Below, piece by piece: positions 45,631 to 53,739 of a stretch of 61,089 bases of DNA. Under the pieces are notes generated by a model that was not told the origin of the DNA, ran no database searches, and was given only the letters and a program-made list of their open reading frames with translations. Within the stretch, counting starts at the first letter, position 1; each line of letters begins with the position of its first letter. The translations under genes were made by a program, and so were the position numbers. The DNA comes from Candidatus Sphingomonas excrementigallinarum (GTDB lineage: Bacteria > Pseudomonadota > Alphaproteobacteria > Sphingomonadales > Sphingomonadaceae): positions 1-61,089 of the forward strand of contig DXIH01000115.1 in assembly GCA_019112965.1 (NCBI GenBank), in the 5' to 3' direction.

Positions 45631-45957
45631 TTGCGGCAGGATATGTCGGCGCCGGAAATCACCCTGTGGCAAGTCCTGCGCCGTCGTCCGGGCGGATTGA
45701 AATTCCGGCGTCAGCATCCCTCCGGTCCCTACATTGCTGACTTTTATTGTCATGAGGCGCGGCTGGTCATCGAAGTTGACAGCGAAGCGCATAATCGTGG
45801 CTATCGGCCAAAACGTGATGCAGCACGAGACAATTGGTTCGCAAATCGTGGCCTGACCACGCTGCGCATTGCGGCGACTGACATCCAGAAGAACATCGAG
45901 GGCGTGACCGTCCAGATCATGAAACACGCCGCCAGCGGCCGTGCCGGGGAGGAATAG
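45631..45957 (+). CDS. DUF559 (Vsr-like PD-(D/E)XK) endonuclease domain protein inside the pnt operon
   Basis: About 108 residues. Start is uncertain: TTG 45631 gives [24 protein letters not shown] family text, ATG 45643 is a shorter choice, and an in-frame stop lies at 45598. The body [20 protein letters not shown] and [14 protein letters not shown] carries the D...ExD core of the restriction-endonuclease-like fold, and [14 protein letters not shown] matches DUF559. It lies between a full palindromic repeat and a GTGCCGGGGAGGAAT fragment that also serves as the pntAB RBS. It looks like an insertion into pnt. Confidence 0.85.
   Translation: MRQDMSAPEITLWQVLRRRPGGLKFRRQHPSGPYIADFYCHEARLVIEVDSEAHNRGYRPKRDAARDNWFANRGLTTLRIAATDIQKNIEGVTVQIMKHAASGRAGEE
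45940..45956. repeat. Repeat-end fragment overlapping the DUF559 3' end
   Basis: CGTGCCGGGGAGGAAT matches the right terminus of the repeats at 40245 and 42384. It overlaps the last codons of the DUF559 gene and provides GGGGAGG as the SD for pntAB. Confidence 0.45.
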
Positions 45958-45958
45958 C

Positions 45959-46258
45959 ATGGACTTCATCTCGATCCTGTCGATCTTCGTGCTGGCGTGT
46001 TTCGTCGGCTATTATGTCGTCTGGTCGGTGACGCCCGCGCTGCACACGCCGTTGATGGCGGTGACCAACGCCATCTCCTCGGTCATCATCGTCGGCGCAC
46101 TGATCGCGGCGGCGGCGTCTTCGGGGGCGACCGGATCGGGGGTGGCCAAGTGGCTGGGGCTGGCGGCGGTGGTGCTGGCCAGCATCAACATCTTCGGCGG
46201 CTTTGCGGTGACGCAGCGGATGCTCGCCATGTACCGCAAGAAGGAGAAGCGCTCGTGA
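45959..46258 (+). CDS. pntAB: NAD(P) transhydrogenase subunit alpha, membrane part
   Basis: 99 residues from ATG 45959, preceded by GGGGAGG. Three membrane helices ([53 protein letters not shown]) and [24 protein letters not shown], the conserved domain II motif. It anchors the NAD-binding subunit and helps form the proton path with PntB. Its stop overlaps the pntB GTG start (GTGA). Confidence 0.95.
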   Translation: MDFISILSIFVLACFVGYYVVWSVTPALHTPLMAVTNAISSVIIVGALIAAAASSGATGSGVAKWLGLAAVVLASINIFGGFAVTQRMLAMYRKKEKRS

Positions 46259-47799
46259 TCGCCCCCGTGTCACCTGCGCTGCCGCCCGCGCCGCTCGCCC
46301 CGGCGGTCGAGGCCGTCGCCGCGAATCCTTTCGTCTCGCTCGCCTATCTGGTGGCGGGGGTGTGCTTCATCCTGGCGCTGCGCGGGCTGTCGAGCCCGAC
46401 GACCAGCCAGCGGGGCAATCGCTTCGGCATGATCGGCATGGCCATCGCCGTCGTCACGACGTTGGTGACGCATGTGCCGATTGTCGGTGGTTTGTCGGGT
46501 CGAACCGATCTTTATGGCGAGACTTGGGGTTATGATTATTTCGCCATCCTCGAAATCCTCGCCGCCATCGGCCTGGGCGCGGCTGTAGGCATCACCACCG
46601 CCCGCCGCATCGCGATGACCGCGATGCCGCAGCTGGTCGCGGCCTTCCACTCGCTGGTCGGTCTCGCCGCCGTTGCGGTCGCCTGTGCCGCCTTCCTCAA
46701 CCCGGTTGCCTTCGACATCGCCGACATGGTGGTGCCGATGATCGGACAGCCCTTCGCCAGCATCCATGTCGTCAGCCGGGTCGAGATGGCGCTGGGCGTC
46801 GCGATCGGTGCGATCACCTTTTCGGGCTCGGTCATCGCCTTCCTGAAGCTCAACGGCAATATGGGGGGCAAGCCAATCCTGCTGCCCGGCCGCCATGCGC
46901 TGAACGCGGGGCTGTTGGGGGCGATCGTCATCCTGGTCGCGATGTTCACGCGAGATCAGGCGCCGTGGATCTTCTGGACGATCACGCTCCTGTCCTTTGC
47001 GATCGGCTTCCTGCTCATCATCCCGATCGGCGGCGCGGACATGCCGGTCGTGGTGTCGATGCTGAACAGCTATTCGGGCTGGGCGGCGGCGGCGATGGGC
47101 TTCACGCTGCACAATACGGCGATGATCGTGACCGGCGCGCTGGTCGGATCGTCGGGCGCGATCCTGTCCTACATCATGTGCCGGGCGATGAACCGCAGCT
47201 TCATCAGCGTGATCGCGGGCGGCTTCGGCGCGAGCGATGCGGGGAGCAGCGGCGGCGCGGCAGTCGACCGGCCGTGGAAACGTGGCAGCGCCGAGGACGC
47301 CGCCTTCCTGATGAGCCAGGCCGAACAGGTCGTCATCGTTCCCGGTTACGGCATGGCGGTAGCGCAGGCGCAGCACGTCCTGCGCGAGATGGGCGACCTG
47401 CTGAAGAAGGAAGGCGTACGCGTCAAATACGCCATCCACCCGGTCGCGGGGCGGATGCCCGGCCACATGAACGTGCTGCTGGCCGAGGCGAACGTGCCCT
47501 ATGACGAAGTGTTCGAGCTGGAGGACATCAACGCCGAGTTCGCGCAGACCGACGTCGCCTTTGTCATCGGCGCCAACGACGTGACCAACCCGGCGGCCAA
47601 GACCGACAAGTCCTCGCCCATTTACGGCATGCCGGTGCTCGACGTCGAAAAGGCCAAGACAGTGCTGTTCATCAAGCGGTCGATGGGCGGCGTCGGCTAT
47701 GCGGGCGTCGATAACGAGCTATTTTATCGCGACAATACCATGATGCTGCTGGCGGACGCCAAAAAGATGGTCGAAGAGATCGTCAAGGCACTCGGCTGA
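46255..47799 (+). CDS. pntB: NAD(P) transhydrogenase subunit beta
   Basis: 514 residues from GTG 46255. It carries the rest of membrane domain II, with about nine helices (residues 25-290), and the NADP-binding domain [54 protein letters not shown] and the loop [15 protein letters not shown]. With PntAA and PntAB it couples hydride transfer from NADH to NADP+ to proton entry. The segment near residues 80-100 ([19 protein letters not shown]) has unusually AT-rich codons for this window. Confidence 0.96.
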   Translation: MIAPVSPALPPAPLAPAVEAVAANPFVSLAYLVAGVCFILALRGLSSPTTSQRGNRFGMIGMAIAVVTTLVTHVPIVGGLSGRTDLYGETWGYDYFAILEILAAIGLGAAVGITTARRIAMTAMPQLVAAFHSLVGLAAVAVACAAFLNPVAFDIADMVVPMIGQPFASIHVVSRVEMALGVAIGAITFSGSVIAFLKLNGNMGGKPILLPGRHALNAGLLGAIVILVAMFTRDQAPWIFWTITLLSFAIGFLLIIPIGGADMPVVVSMLNSYSGWAAAAMGFTLHNTAMIVTGALVGSSGAILSYIMCRAMNRSFISVIAGGFGASDAGSSGGAAVDRPWKRGSAEDAAFLMSQAEQVVIVPGYGMAVAQAQHVLREMGDLLKKEGVRVKYAIHPVAGRMPGHMNVLLAEANVPYDEVFELEDINAEFAQTDVAFVIGANDVTNPAAKTDKSSPIYGMPVLDVEKAKTVLFIKRSMGGVGYAGVDNELFYRDNTMMLLADAKKMVEEIVKALG

Positions 47800-47943
47800 G
47801 TGTCCGATTCGAACTGACGTCGACTCCCGGACGTCGGTCGGGGTCGCATCGCTGGTCAGGGCGAAGGGGCGGATGCCCCGCGCCTGTCGGCACCTTGCGG
47901 CCATGACGAAGGGCCCGCTGCATGGCGGGCGGCGGGGAGTGGC

Positions 47944-48864
47944 ATGGACGGACAGGATCTTTACGGCACCGGCTTTGCGGTCGTGGTGATCGGTGCGCCC
48001 GCGCTGGCGCAGGCGGCGGGCGATCTGGTGCGGCAGGCGGGCGGCCGGGTGCTGCGCAACGTTGCCTGGCCCGCCGTCGCGGAGGAGATCGGGCAACAGG
48101 CGGGACGGCCGCTGCTGCTGGTCGACACGCATGGGGCCGACGCGGCGACGATCGAGATCGCGCTCGCCCGGATCGATGCCGTCGCCACCGCGCTCGACCT
48201 GCCTATCGTGGTCAGCATGGCGACCGGCGACATCGATCTGGTCGCCGCGATGCTGCTTGGCCCGCGCGTGGCGATGCTGTGCGATGCCAGCCCGCTGGAG
48301 CTGGTCGCCGCGCTGGCGGTGGCGGGGGCCAGCCATGGCGGGGCGACGATGCTTCATTCTTACGTTCGCGAGGGGGAGTCCGAACGGTTGCGCAAGCTGA
48401 ACGCCGAGGTGGCGCGTATCGCCGAGGCGCTGGCGAGGCTGTCGGTGCAGGAGGATGAGGACCGGCGTGGCGGGGTCGGTGACCGGCATCAGAGTTTCCA
48501 TGCCGCCCCGCCGCGCGCCCAGCCGGGCGACGCCGAGACGGTTCGTCGGATGATCCGCGCGCGGCGGCTGCGCGACGGCTTCTTCGAGGGCGGGCTGTTC
48601 GAGGAACCGGCCTGGGACATGCTGCTCGACCTGTATGCCGCGCATCTGGAGGGCACGCAGGTGTCGGTGTCCAGCCTGTGCATCGCCGCCGCCGTCGCGC
48701 CGACCACCGCACTGCGCTGGATCGGCAAGATGACCGAGGCGGGCTTGTTTACGCGCCAGCCCGATCCCGTCGACCGCCGCCGCGCCTTCATGGTGCTGAC
48801 CGAGCGGGCGCTGGAGGGGATGCGGGGGTATCTGAACGCGTTGCGGCGGCTGGAAAACGCTTAA
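47944..48864 (+). CDS. MarR-like winged-helix regulator with N-terminal pseudo-receiver
   Basis: 306 residues; GGGGAG lies 5 nt before ATG 47944. The C-terminal third reads WDMLLDLYAAHLEGTQVSVSSLCIAAAVAPTTALRWIGKM and DRRRAFMVLTERA, a MarR-type winged helix. The first 125 residues look like a Rossmann-like receiver without a clear phospho-site (LLLVDTHGADA...LPIVVSMATGDIDLVAAM). A linker with charged, possibly coiled-coil text (EGESERLRKLNAEVARIAEALARL) joins them. Ligand and targets unknown. Its stop overlaps that of the opposing gene in TTAA. Confidence 0.75.
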   Translation: MDGQDLYGTGFAVVVIGAPALAQAAGDLVRQAGGRVLRNVAWPAVAEEIGQQAGRPLLLVDTHGADAATIEIALARIDAVATALDLPIVVSMATGDIDLVAAMLLGPRVAMLCDASPLELVAALAVAGASHGGATMLHSYVREGESERLRKLNAEVARIAEALARLSVQEDEDRRGGVGDRHQSFHAAPPRAQPGDAETVRRMIRARRLRDGFFEGGLFEEPAWDMLLDLYAAHLEGTQVSVSSLCIAAAVAPTTALRWIGKMTEAGLFTRQPDPVDRRRAFMVLTERALEGMRGYLNALRRLENA

Positions 48865-49685
48865 CCCGCCAGTGCCCAGCGGATCGCGCCGCCCAGCCCG
48901 CGCGTGCCCGCCCGGATCGCGGGTTTGACCGCGCCGTACCCGTCCAGCCCGTGCAGCCGTGCCGCCCAGTCGGGAAGCAGCGCGATCCCCGCCTGGGTCA
49001 GCCAGCCGCTGACCGGCGCCAGGGCGGGGCTGGGCGCGGGCTGGTTAAGCAGGGTGCGCGCCACCGCCCGCGTCCGCGCATCGACGCGCAGTTCCGGGCG
49101 GATCGAATCCAGGAAGCGCGCCAGTTGCTGCCGGTTCTCGGGCACCTGCTCGGCCCCCAGCCGACGGGCGATCGTCGCCATCTCGGCCAGATAGCGATCC
49201 GCCTCGGCGTCGGGGAAATCGGGATCGCGATAGGTGCGATGCGCGCGCAGGAAACTGTCGACCTCGGCGGCGTGGACGAAGGTCAGCAGATGCGGGTCGT
49301 TCGCCGAATAGGGCGTGCCGTCGGGCAGGGTGCCGCTGACCCGGTCATGCACCGCCCGGACGCGCGCGATCATCCGCTCGGCCGCCTCGGTCGCGCCATA
49401 GGTGGTGACGGAGATGAACCCCGCCGTCCGCCGCAGCCGCCCGGCCATGTCACGGCGGAAATCGCTATGGTCCCACACGCCCGCCAGCGCGGCGGGATGC
49501 AGCATCTGGATCAGCAGCGAGGTGATCCCGCCTGCCATCATCGCGGTGAAATCGCCATGGACGGTCCAGGTCGCGGAGCCGGGGCCGAACAGCCCGTCAT
49601 CGCCCGGCGGCCGGGTCAGGTCCAGCTCACGACCGCCGACCACGTCGCGTATCTGGTCGGCGATCTGGCGGCGGACGGGCAGCAT
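48861..49685 (-). CDS. MpaB-family oxygenase (DUF2236)
   Basis: 274 residues. Hallmarks of DUF2236/MpaB latex-clearing-protein-like oxygenases are SATWTVHGDFTAMMAGGITSLLIQMLHPAALAGVWDHS, with His residues likely to bind haem b, and YSANDPHLLTFVHAAEVDSFLRAHRTY. Such enzymes are oxygenases of unknown or mycophenolate-type substrates, some membrane-associated. No signal peptide seen. No SD before ATG 49685. Convergent with the MarR-like gene. Confidence 0.85.
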   Translation of the reverse strand: MLPVRRQIADQIRDVVGGRELDLTRPPGDDGLFGPGSATWTVHGDFTAMMAGGITSLLIQMLHPAALAGVWDHSDFRRDMAGRLRRTAGFISVTTYGATEAAERMIARVRAVHDRVSGTLPDGTPYSANDPHLLTFVHAAEVDSFLRAHRTYRDPDFPDAEADRYLAEMATIARRLGAEQVPENRQQLARFLDSIRPELRVDARTRAVARTLLNQPAPSPALAPVSGWLTQAGIALLPDWAARLHGLDGYGAVKPAIRAGTRGLGGAIRWALAG

Positions 49686-49742
49686 GAAGGGAGAACGCGC
49701 CGGGGGGCGGGGCGTTGCGTGGGAACATTCCAGGGCCCTACC

Positions 49743-49831
49743 TCCGTTCGCACTGAGCGAAGTCGAAGTGCACGTCCTGCGCTCGCGGCGAGGCTAGTCC
49801 CGTGGCCTTCGACTTCGCTCAGGCTGAACGG
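49743..49831. repeat. Inverted repeat, CACTGAGCGAAGTCGAAG family
   Basis: Arms CCGTTCGCACTGAGCG + AAGTCGAAGTG and GCCTTCGACTTCGCTCAGGC + TGAACGG, about 40 bp apart, in the 188-bp gap between the MpaB-like and dapF-like genes. Confidence 0.7.
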
Positions 49832-49873
49832 GAGCGGGGTGTATGGTACGACCGTCCAGTCCTCCGCGCGCGC

Positions 49874-50809
49874 CTACCCCCGCTTGGCGGCCTCCCAGGC
49901 GGCGATCTCTTCGGGGAAACGCTGCTCCACCACCAGATCGCTTGCCGTCTCGGTCGCCAGGTCGACCGTGACCGACCCCGCCCACTCATAGGTCGCATTG
50001 CCCGACAGCGTGACCATGCCGTCCTCGCCCGTAAAGGCACGGACCAGGCCACCCCGGTTGAACACCACCGTCGGCGTGTCCCAGGCGATCCGTCCGGTCA
50101 GGCACGCGGCATAGGTCGACGCCGCCATAGCGCTGCCGCAGCTGTCGGTCAGGCCGACGCCACGCTCGAAGGTGCGGACGAACAGCGATTCCCCGCGTAA
50201 TTCGACGAAGGACACGTTGGCGCGGTGGGGCAGCCAGTCGGGTGCCGCCTCGCAGATTTCACCCAGACGGACCAGTTCGGCTTCGTCCACCGTCTCGACG
50301 AAATGGACGAGATGCGGGTTGGGCATGGTGACGGCGGTGAAGCGCCTGCCCGCGTCGAGCATCGGCAGCACCGCCTCGACCAGCTGCTCGGGCGCGCCGT
50401 GGATCGGCCAGGCGGCGGTCGACAGACCGGCGGGCCCGGCGGTTTCGCGCACCGTATAGACGCCGGGCGCCAGATCGGCGTCATGGACGGCATCGGCGTG
50501 CGAGGTCTTCAGCCGCACCGTCGCGGCCGCGATCCCCAGCGCCTCGAACCCGGCGCGCGCGACGCAGCGTACGCCGTTGAGGCAGGTCTCCGCCTCGCTG
50601 CCGTCGCTGTTGCGCATCACCATGCCGAAGGCGGCGCGATCGTCGCCGGGGACCAGCAGCAGCAGGCCGTCGCCCCCCACCGGCCCGCGCCGATCCGCCA
50701 GCGCCCGCGCGACGCCCGCCCATTGGGCGTCGGACAGCGACAGGTCGCGCGCGTCGATCATCGGGAAATCATTGCCCGATCCATGGCATTTGACGATCGC
50801 GAACCGCAT
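49874..50809 (-). CDS. dapF: Diaminopimelate epimerase-like protein
   Basis: 311 residues. DapF interconverts LL- and meso-diaminopimelate for lysine and peptidoglycan synthesis with two cysteines. Here the first site reads RNSDGSEAETCLNGVRC, with Cys76 followed by Leu where CGNG is usual. The second reads FERGVGLTDSCGSAMAA, where GET.ACGSG is usual. The N-terminus KCHGSGNDFPMIDA is typical. It is about 35 residues longer than E. coli DapF. It could be the true enzyme or a relative with another amino-acid substrate. Confidence 0.8.
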   Translation of the reverse strand: MRFAIVKCHGSGNDFPMIDARDLSLSDAQWAGVARALADRRGPVGGDGLLLLVPGDDRAAFGMVMRNSDGSEAETCLNGVRCVARAGFEALGIAAATVRLKTSHADAVHDADLAPGVYTVRETAGPAGLSTAAWPIHGAPEQLVEAVLPMLDAGRRFTAVTMPNPHLVHFVETVDEAELVRLGEICEAAPDWLPHRANVSFVELRGESLFVRTFERGVGLTDSCGSAMAASTYAACLTGRIAWDTPTVVFNRGGLVRAFTGEDGMVTLSGNATYEWAGSVTVDLATETASDLVVEQRFPEEIAAWEAAKRG

Positions 50810-50913
50810 GGCGATAACTCCGGCAGGACAGGATGTGGCGCTTAGCCCAGCCGAACCGGCTTCGCCAGAGAGGTGGGGGCACGGGCCGGAAAGACGGAAG
50901 GGGAAGAGGGGGA

Positions 50914-51477
50914 ATGATTACCGCGATCCGCGAGGTGCGCCGTGCCAAGGGCATGACCCTGGACGATGTTGCCCGCGCCTGCTCGCCCCCCACCACGCCG
51001 CAGACGATCGGGCGGCTGGAGATGGGGACGCGCACCGTCTCGCTACCCTGGCTGAACCGGATCGCCGCCGCGCTGGGCTGTACGCCCGCCGATCTGGTCA
51101 CGCTGCCCATCCGCGAGACGCTTCCGGTCGCGGCCCTTCTCGGCCCGCGTGGTGCGGTGGCGCCGCGCAGTGCGCGCTCGGTCTCGCCGCCCTGTGCGAC
51201 GCCGGGGATGCTGGCGGTGACGGTCAGCGGCGCGGTCGGTGATTACCGCGCGGGCGATGAGCTCTGGTGCGAACCGCTGGGGCCCGATAGGTTCGCCGAT
51301 GCCATGAATCGCGATATCCTCGTGCCCCGCGCCGCCGGTGGCTATGTCTTTGCCCGGTTGGCGGCTGTGATGCCCGATGCGCTGCATCTGTTGCCGCTGG
51401 AGCCCGGCGCGGCGGGGGTGACGGTCTCCGCGCCCACCTGGATCGCGCGCGTGGCGCGATTGGTGCGCACGCTGTGA
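50914..51477 (+). CDS. XRE-family helix-turn-helix regulator
   Basis: 187 residues from ATG 50914 with AGAGGGG just upstream; longer N-terminal text is not conserved-looking. N-terminal HTH: ITAIREVRRAKGMTLDDVARACSPPTTPQTIGRLEMGTRTVSLPWLNRIAAALG. The C-terminal half (LAVTVSGAVGDYRAGDELWCEP ... GYVFARLAAVMPDALHLLPLEPG) resembles the S24/LexA-like beta domain but lacks a visible Ser/Lys dyad. Cytoplasmic repressor type. It overlaps the glutaminyl cyclase gene by GTGA, so it may control that operon. Confidence 0.82.
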   Translation: MITAIREVRRAKGMTLDDVARACSPPTTPQTIGRLEMGTRTVSLPWLNRIAAALGCTPADLVTLPIRETLPVAALLGPRGAVAPRSARSVSPPCATPGMLAVTVSGAVGDYRAGDELWCEPLGPDRFADAMNRDILVPRAAGGYVFARLAAVMPDALHLLPLEPGAAGVTVSAPTWIARVARLVRTL

Positions 51478-52268
51478 TCCGCGCCCTCCTGCCGATGGTC
51501 CTGGCGCTGGCCCTGCCCGCCGCCGCGCCGCCTCAGGCCACGCCCGCTCCGGTCGCCCCGACCCCGGCGCCGATCGAAAAGCCGGTGCTGGTCCATGCCT
51601 TTCCGCACGATCCCACCGCCTTTACCGAAGGGCTGCTGATCGTCGACGGCACGCTGTACGAAAGCACCGGGCGCGAGGGGGAGAGTTTCATCCGCCAGGT
51701 CAACCTGGCGACCGGCAAGACGCTGCGCCGTGCGACCGTGCCCGATGGCCTGTTCGGCGAGGGCATCGTCGCCTGGGGGCCGGAGTTGCGCAGCGTCATC
51801 TGGCATGGCGGGCGCGGTTTCCGCTGGAGCCGCCCGGCGCTCAAGAAGCTGGGCGAATGGCGTTATGACGGCGAAGGCTGGGCGATGACCGATGACGGGC
51901 ATCACATCATCCTGTCGGACGGCACGCCGCGCCTGCGCTTCCTGGACCCCGCCACGATGAAGGTCGTCCGCACGCTGGACGTGACGGTCAACGGGCGGCC
52001 GCTCAAATATCTGAACGAGCTGGAATATATCGACGGGCAGGTCTGGGCCAATGTCTGGATGACGCCCTATATCGTGCGGATCGATCCCAAGACGGGCGTG
52101 GTGGCGGGCGTCCTCGACCTGAGCGATCTGGTCGCACGCGAGGGGCTGACCGATCGGGACTCGGTCGCCAACGGTATCGCCTATCACCGGGCGAAGCACC
52201 GTATCTTCGTCACCGGCAAGAACTGGCCCGAACTGTTCGAGATTCGCCTGCCCGGCGCGGCGCGCTGA
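51474..52268 (+). CDS. Glutaminyl-peptide cyclotransferase (plant-type), secreted
   Basis: 264 residues from GTG 51474, which overlaps the regulator stop. Signal peptide IRALLPMVLALALPAAAPP, then a Pro/Ala linker. The mature domain begins VLVHAFPHDPTAFTEGLLIVDGTLYESTGREGES, the signature of the papaya-type five-bladed propeller cyclase, and continues LKYLNELEYIDGQVWANVWMTPYIVRIDP. It converts N-terminal Gln of peptides to pyroglutamate in the periplasm, protecting them from aminopeptidases. Confidence 0.92.
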   Translation: MIRALLPMVLALALPAAAPPQATPAPVAPTPAPIEKPVLVHAFPHDPTAFTEGLLIVDGTLYESTGREGESFIRQVNLATGKTLRRATVPDGLFGEGIVAWGPELRSVIWHGGRGFRWSRPALKKLGEWRYDGEGWAMTDDGHHIILSDGTPRLRFLDPATMKVVRTLDVTVNGRPLKYLNELEYIDGQVWANVWMTPYIVRIDPKTGVVAGVLDLSDLVAREGLTDRDSVANGIAYHRAKHRIFVTGKNWPELFEIRLPGAAR

Positions 52269-52274
52269 TCGCGG

Positions 52275-53045
52275 TCAGTCGGTGTCGCCGGGATCGCGGA
52301 ACAGCGCGAGGCTGAGCGCGGCGGCGATCGCGGCGGGGCGTTCGGCGGCCTCACGGGTCAGCAGCAGGCGGCGGTCGCGCCATCCGTTGGTCTCGACCAG
52401 TCCCACCAGCCGCCCATCGGCCGTGGTCAGGCGGTAACCCATCGGGCCGGCGCTGGGGCCCGCCCCTTCGATCGCATGATCGGAGCGGAGCTGCAGGTCA
52501 TGGCCGTCGAAGCGGATCATGCCGATGCGCGGCTCGGCGATCCCGTCCGCTGGCGGTTGCGCGATCAGCGTCAGCGTGCCTGCATCGCGCTCGTCCAGCC
52601 GATAGGCGCATTGCAGCCGCAGCGGGCGCCCGGCCGTGGCGATGTCCAGGCCGAAGATATGCGTCCGTTCCTCCGTCCGGCCATAGCGGCAGCGCCCTTC
52701 GAGATAGCCGGGCGTCGCTTCGGCGCCCAGGGAGAAGGCGATCAGGCCGAGCCGTGCCACCTGACCCACCCGGACCTGCTCGGCCGGGACGTCGCCATCG
52801 GGCCCCCAGCCCTGCGCCGCGGCGGCGCTCCGCCATGCGGCATGGCCCGTTGTGGCACCCAGGCGGAAGTCGCCTTCTCCGTTCCATGGCAGCCCGCTGA
52901 TCGGCAGCGCTTCCAGATCGGGACGGCTGGCGAGCGTGTCGAAACCCTGCAATCGGGCGGTCGTGCAACCCGATGCCGTCAAACCCAGCAACAGCGCGAC
53001 GGCCAGCGCCTTTGCCTCAGACCCGCCCGTTCCACCCTGCTCCAC
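52275..53045 (-). CDS. Lipoprotein of unknown function
   Basis: 256 residues from GTG 53045, with GAGGGG 8 nt upstream. The signal ALAVALLLGLTASGC places the lipid-modified Cys at about 27. The mature part is rich in W, G and R with ISGLPWNGEGDFRLGATTGHAAWRSAA and two Cys around GRCRYGRTEERTHIFGLDIA and LQCAYRL. No family recognised. It shares a divergent intergenic region with rrf2 and a palindrome. Confidence 0.72.
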   Translation of the reverse strand: MEQGGTGGSEAKALAVALLLGLTASGCTTARLQGFDTLASRPDLEALPISGLPWNGEGDFRLGATTGHAAWRSAAAAQGWGPDGDVPAEQVRVGQVARLGLIAFSLGAEATPGYLEGRCRYGRTEERTHIFGLDIATAGRPLRLQCAYRLDERDAGTLTLIAQPPADGIAEPRIGMIRFDGHDLQLRSDHAIEGAGPSAGPMGYRLTTADGRLVGLVETNGWRDRRLLLTREAAERPAAIAAALSLALFRDPGDTD

Positions 53046-53112
53046 GTGCTTATCCCCTCAAACCCTGATGTCACAGACTTGGATACGGCGGCTGACTGGC
53101 GCGTTAACGTAG

Positions 53113-53130
53113 TATATTGGTAGAAATATA
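53113..53130. promoter_or_regulatory. Palindrome TATATT-N6-AATATA between divergent lipoprotein and Rrf2 genes
   Basis: Perfect 6+6 arms, one of the most AT-rich spots in the window. It lies 68 bp from the lipoprotein start and 109 bp from the Rrf2 start. Each arm can also be a -10 box. It is a plausible autoregulatory operator for the Rrf2 protein. Confidence 0.45.
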
Positions 53131-53238
53131 ACATGGATTATGGCGCAAAAGGCCGCCATGGTCCGATCCTGATGACGTCCCGTATGGCGACCCGATCGGT
53201 CGGTGGTGCGGGCCAAGTGGATAAGGGAGCGCGGTTTC

Positions 53239-53739
53239 TTGCCGACCAGTACTCGTTTTGTCGTCTCGCTGCACATGCTCGCGCTGATGGCGGAGCATGG
53301 CGATACGCCGCTGCGCTCCGAGGATATCGCGGTCAGCGTCAATTCCAATGCGGCGGTGGTCCGCGCGCTGCTGCTGCGGCTGGCGGCGGCGGGGTTAACC
53401 CGGTCGCAGCTGGGCAATCGCGGCGGTGCGATGCTCGCCAAATCCTCCTCCGACATCCGGCTGGTCGATGTGTATCAGGCGGTCGAGGACCGGAATTTCT
53501 TCGCCTTCCACCGCCAGCCGCCCGAGGGCGAAGGGATGATCGACCGGCACATCACCGTCAGCCTGGAATCGATCCTGACCCCGGTGCGCGAGGCGCTTGA
53601 GGACAAGCTGGCCGGGCTGACGCTGGACGATGTGCTGGACGATATCCGCGCACGCGCCGGGGTCGACAGGCCGGGCTCAGACAAGTTTCAGATCGACCGG
53701 CCGCGTGTCGGGGAAGAGATTCGCGAGGCGGTCGCCTGA
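53239..53739 (+). CDS. Rrf2-family transcriptional regulator lacking Fe-S cysteines
   Basis: 166 residues. TTG 53239 is preferred over GTG 53203 because the family starts near LPTSTRFVVSLHMLALMA and GGGAG lies about 9 nt before. Winged helix: LRSEDIAVSVNSNAAVVRALLLRLAAAGLTRSQLG, wing GGAML. No Cys is present, so it cannot hold an Fe-S cluster like IscR and NsrR; it resembles the YwnA-type branch. The last 20 residues extend past the usual end and overlap the opposing DUF1501 gene by 63 bp. Confidence 0.85.
   Translation: MPTSTRFVVSLHMLALMAEHGDTPLRSEDIAVSVNSNAAVVRALLLRLAAAGLTRSQLGNRGGAMLAKSSSDIRLVDVYQAVEDRNFFAFHRQPPEGEGMIDRHITVSLESILTPVREALEDKLAGLTLDDVLDDIRARAGVDRPGSDKFQIDRPRVGEEIREAVA

Noticed and set aside
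48861..48864. Overlapping stop codons (TTAA) of convergent genes as a regulatory feature
   Set aside because: A simple consequence of compact convergent genes; nothing further suggests function.
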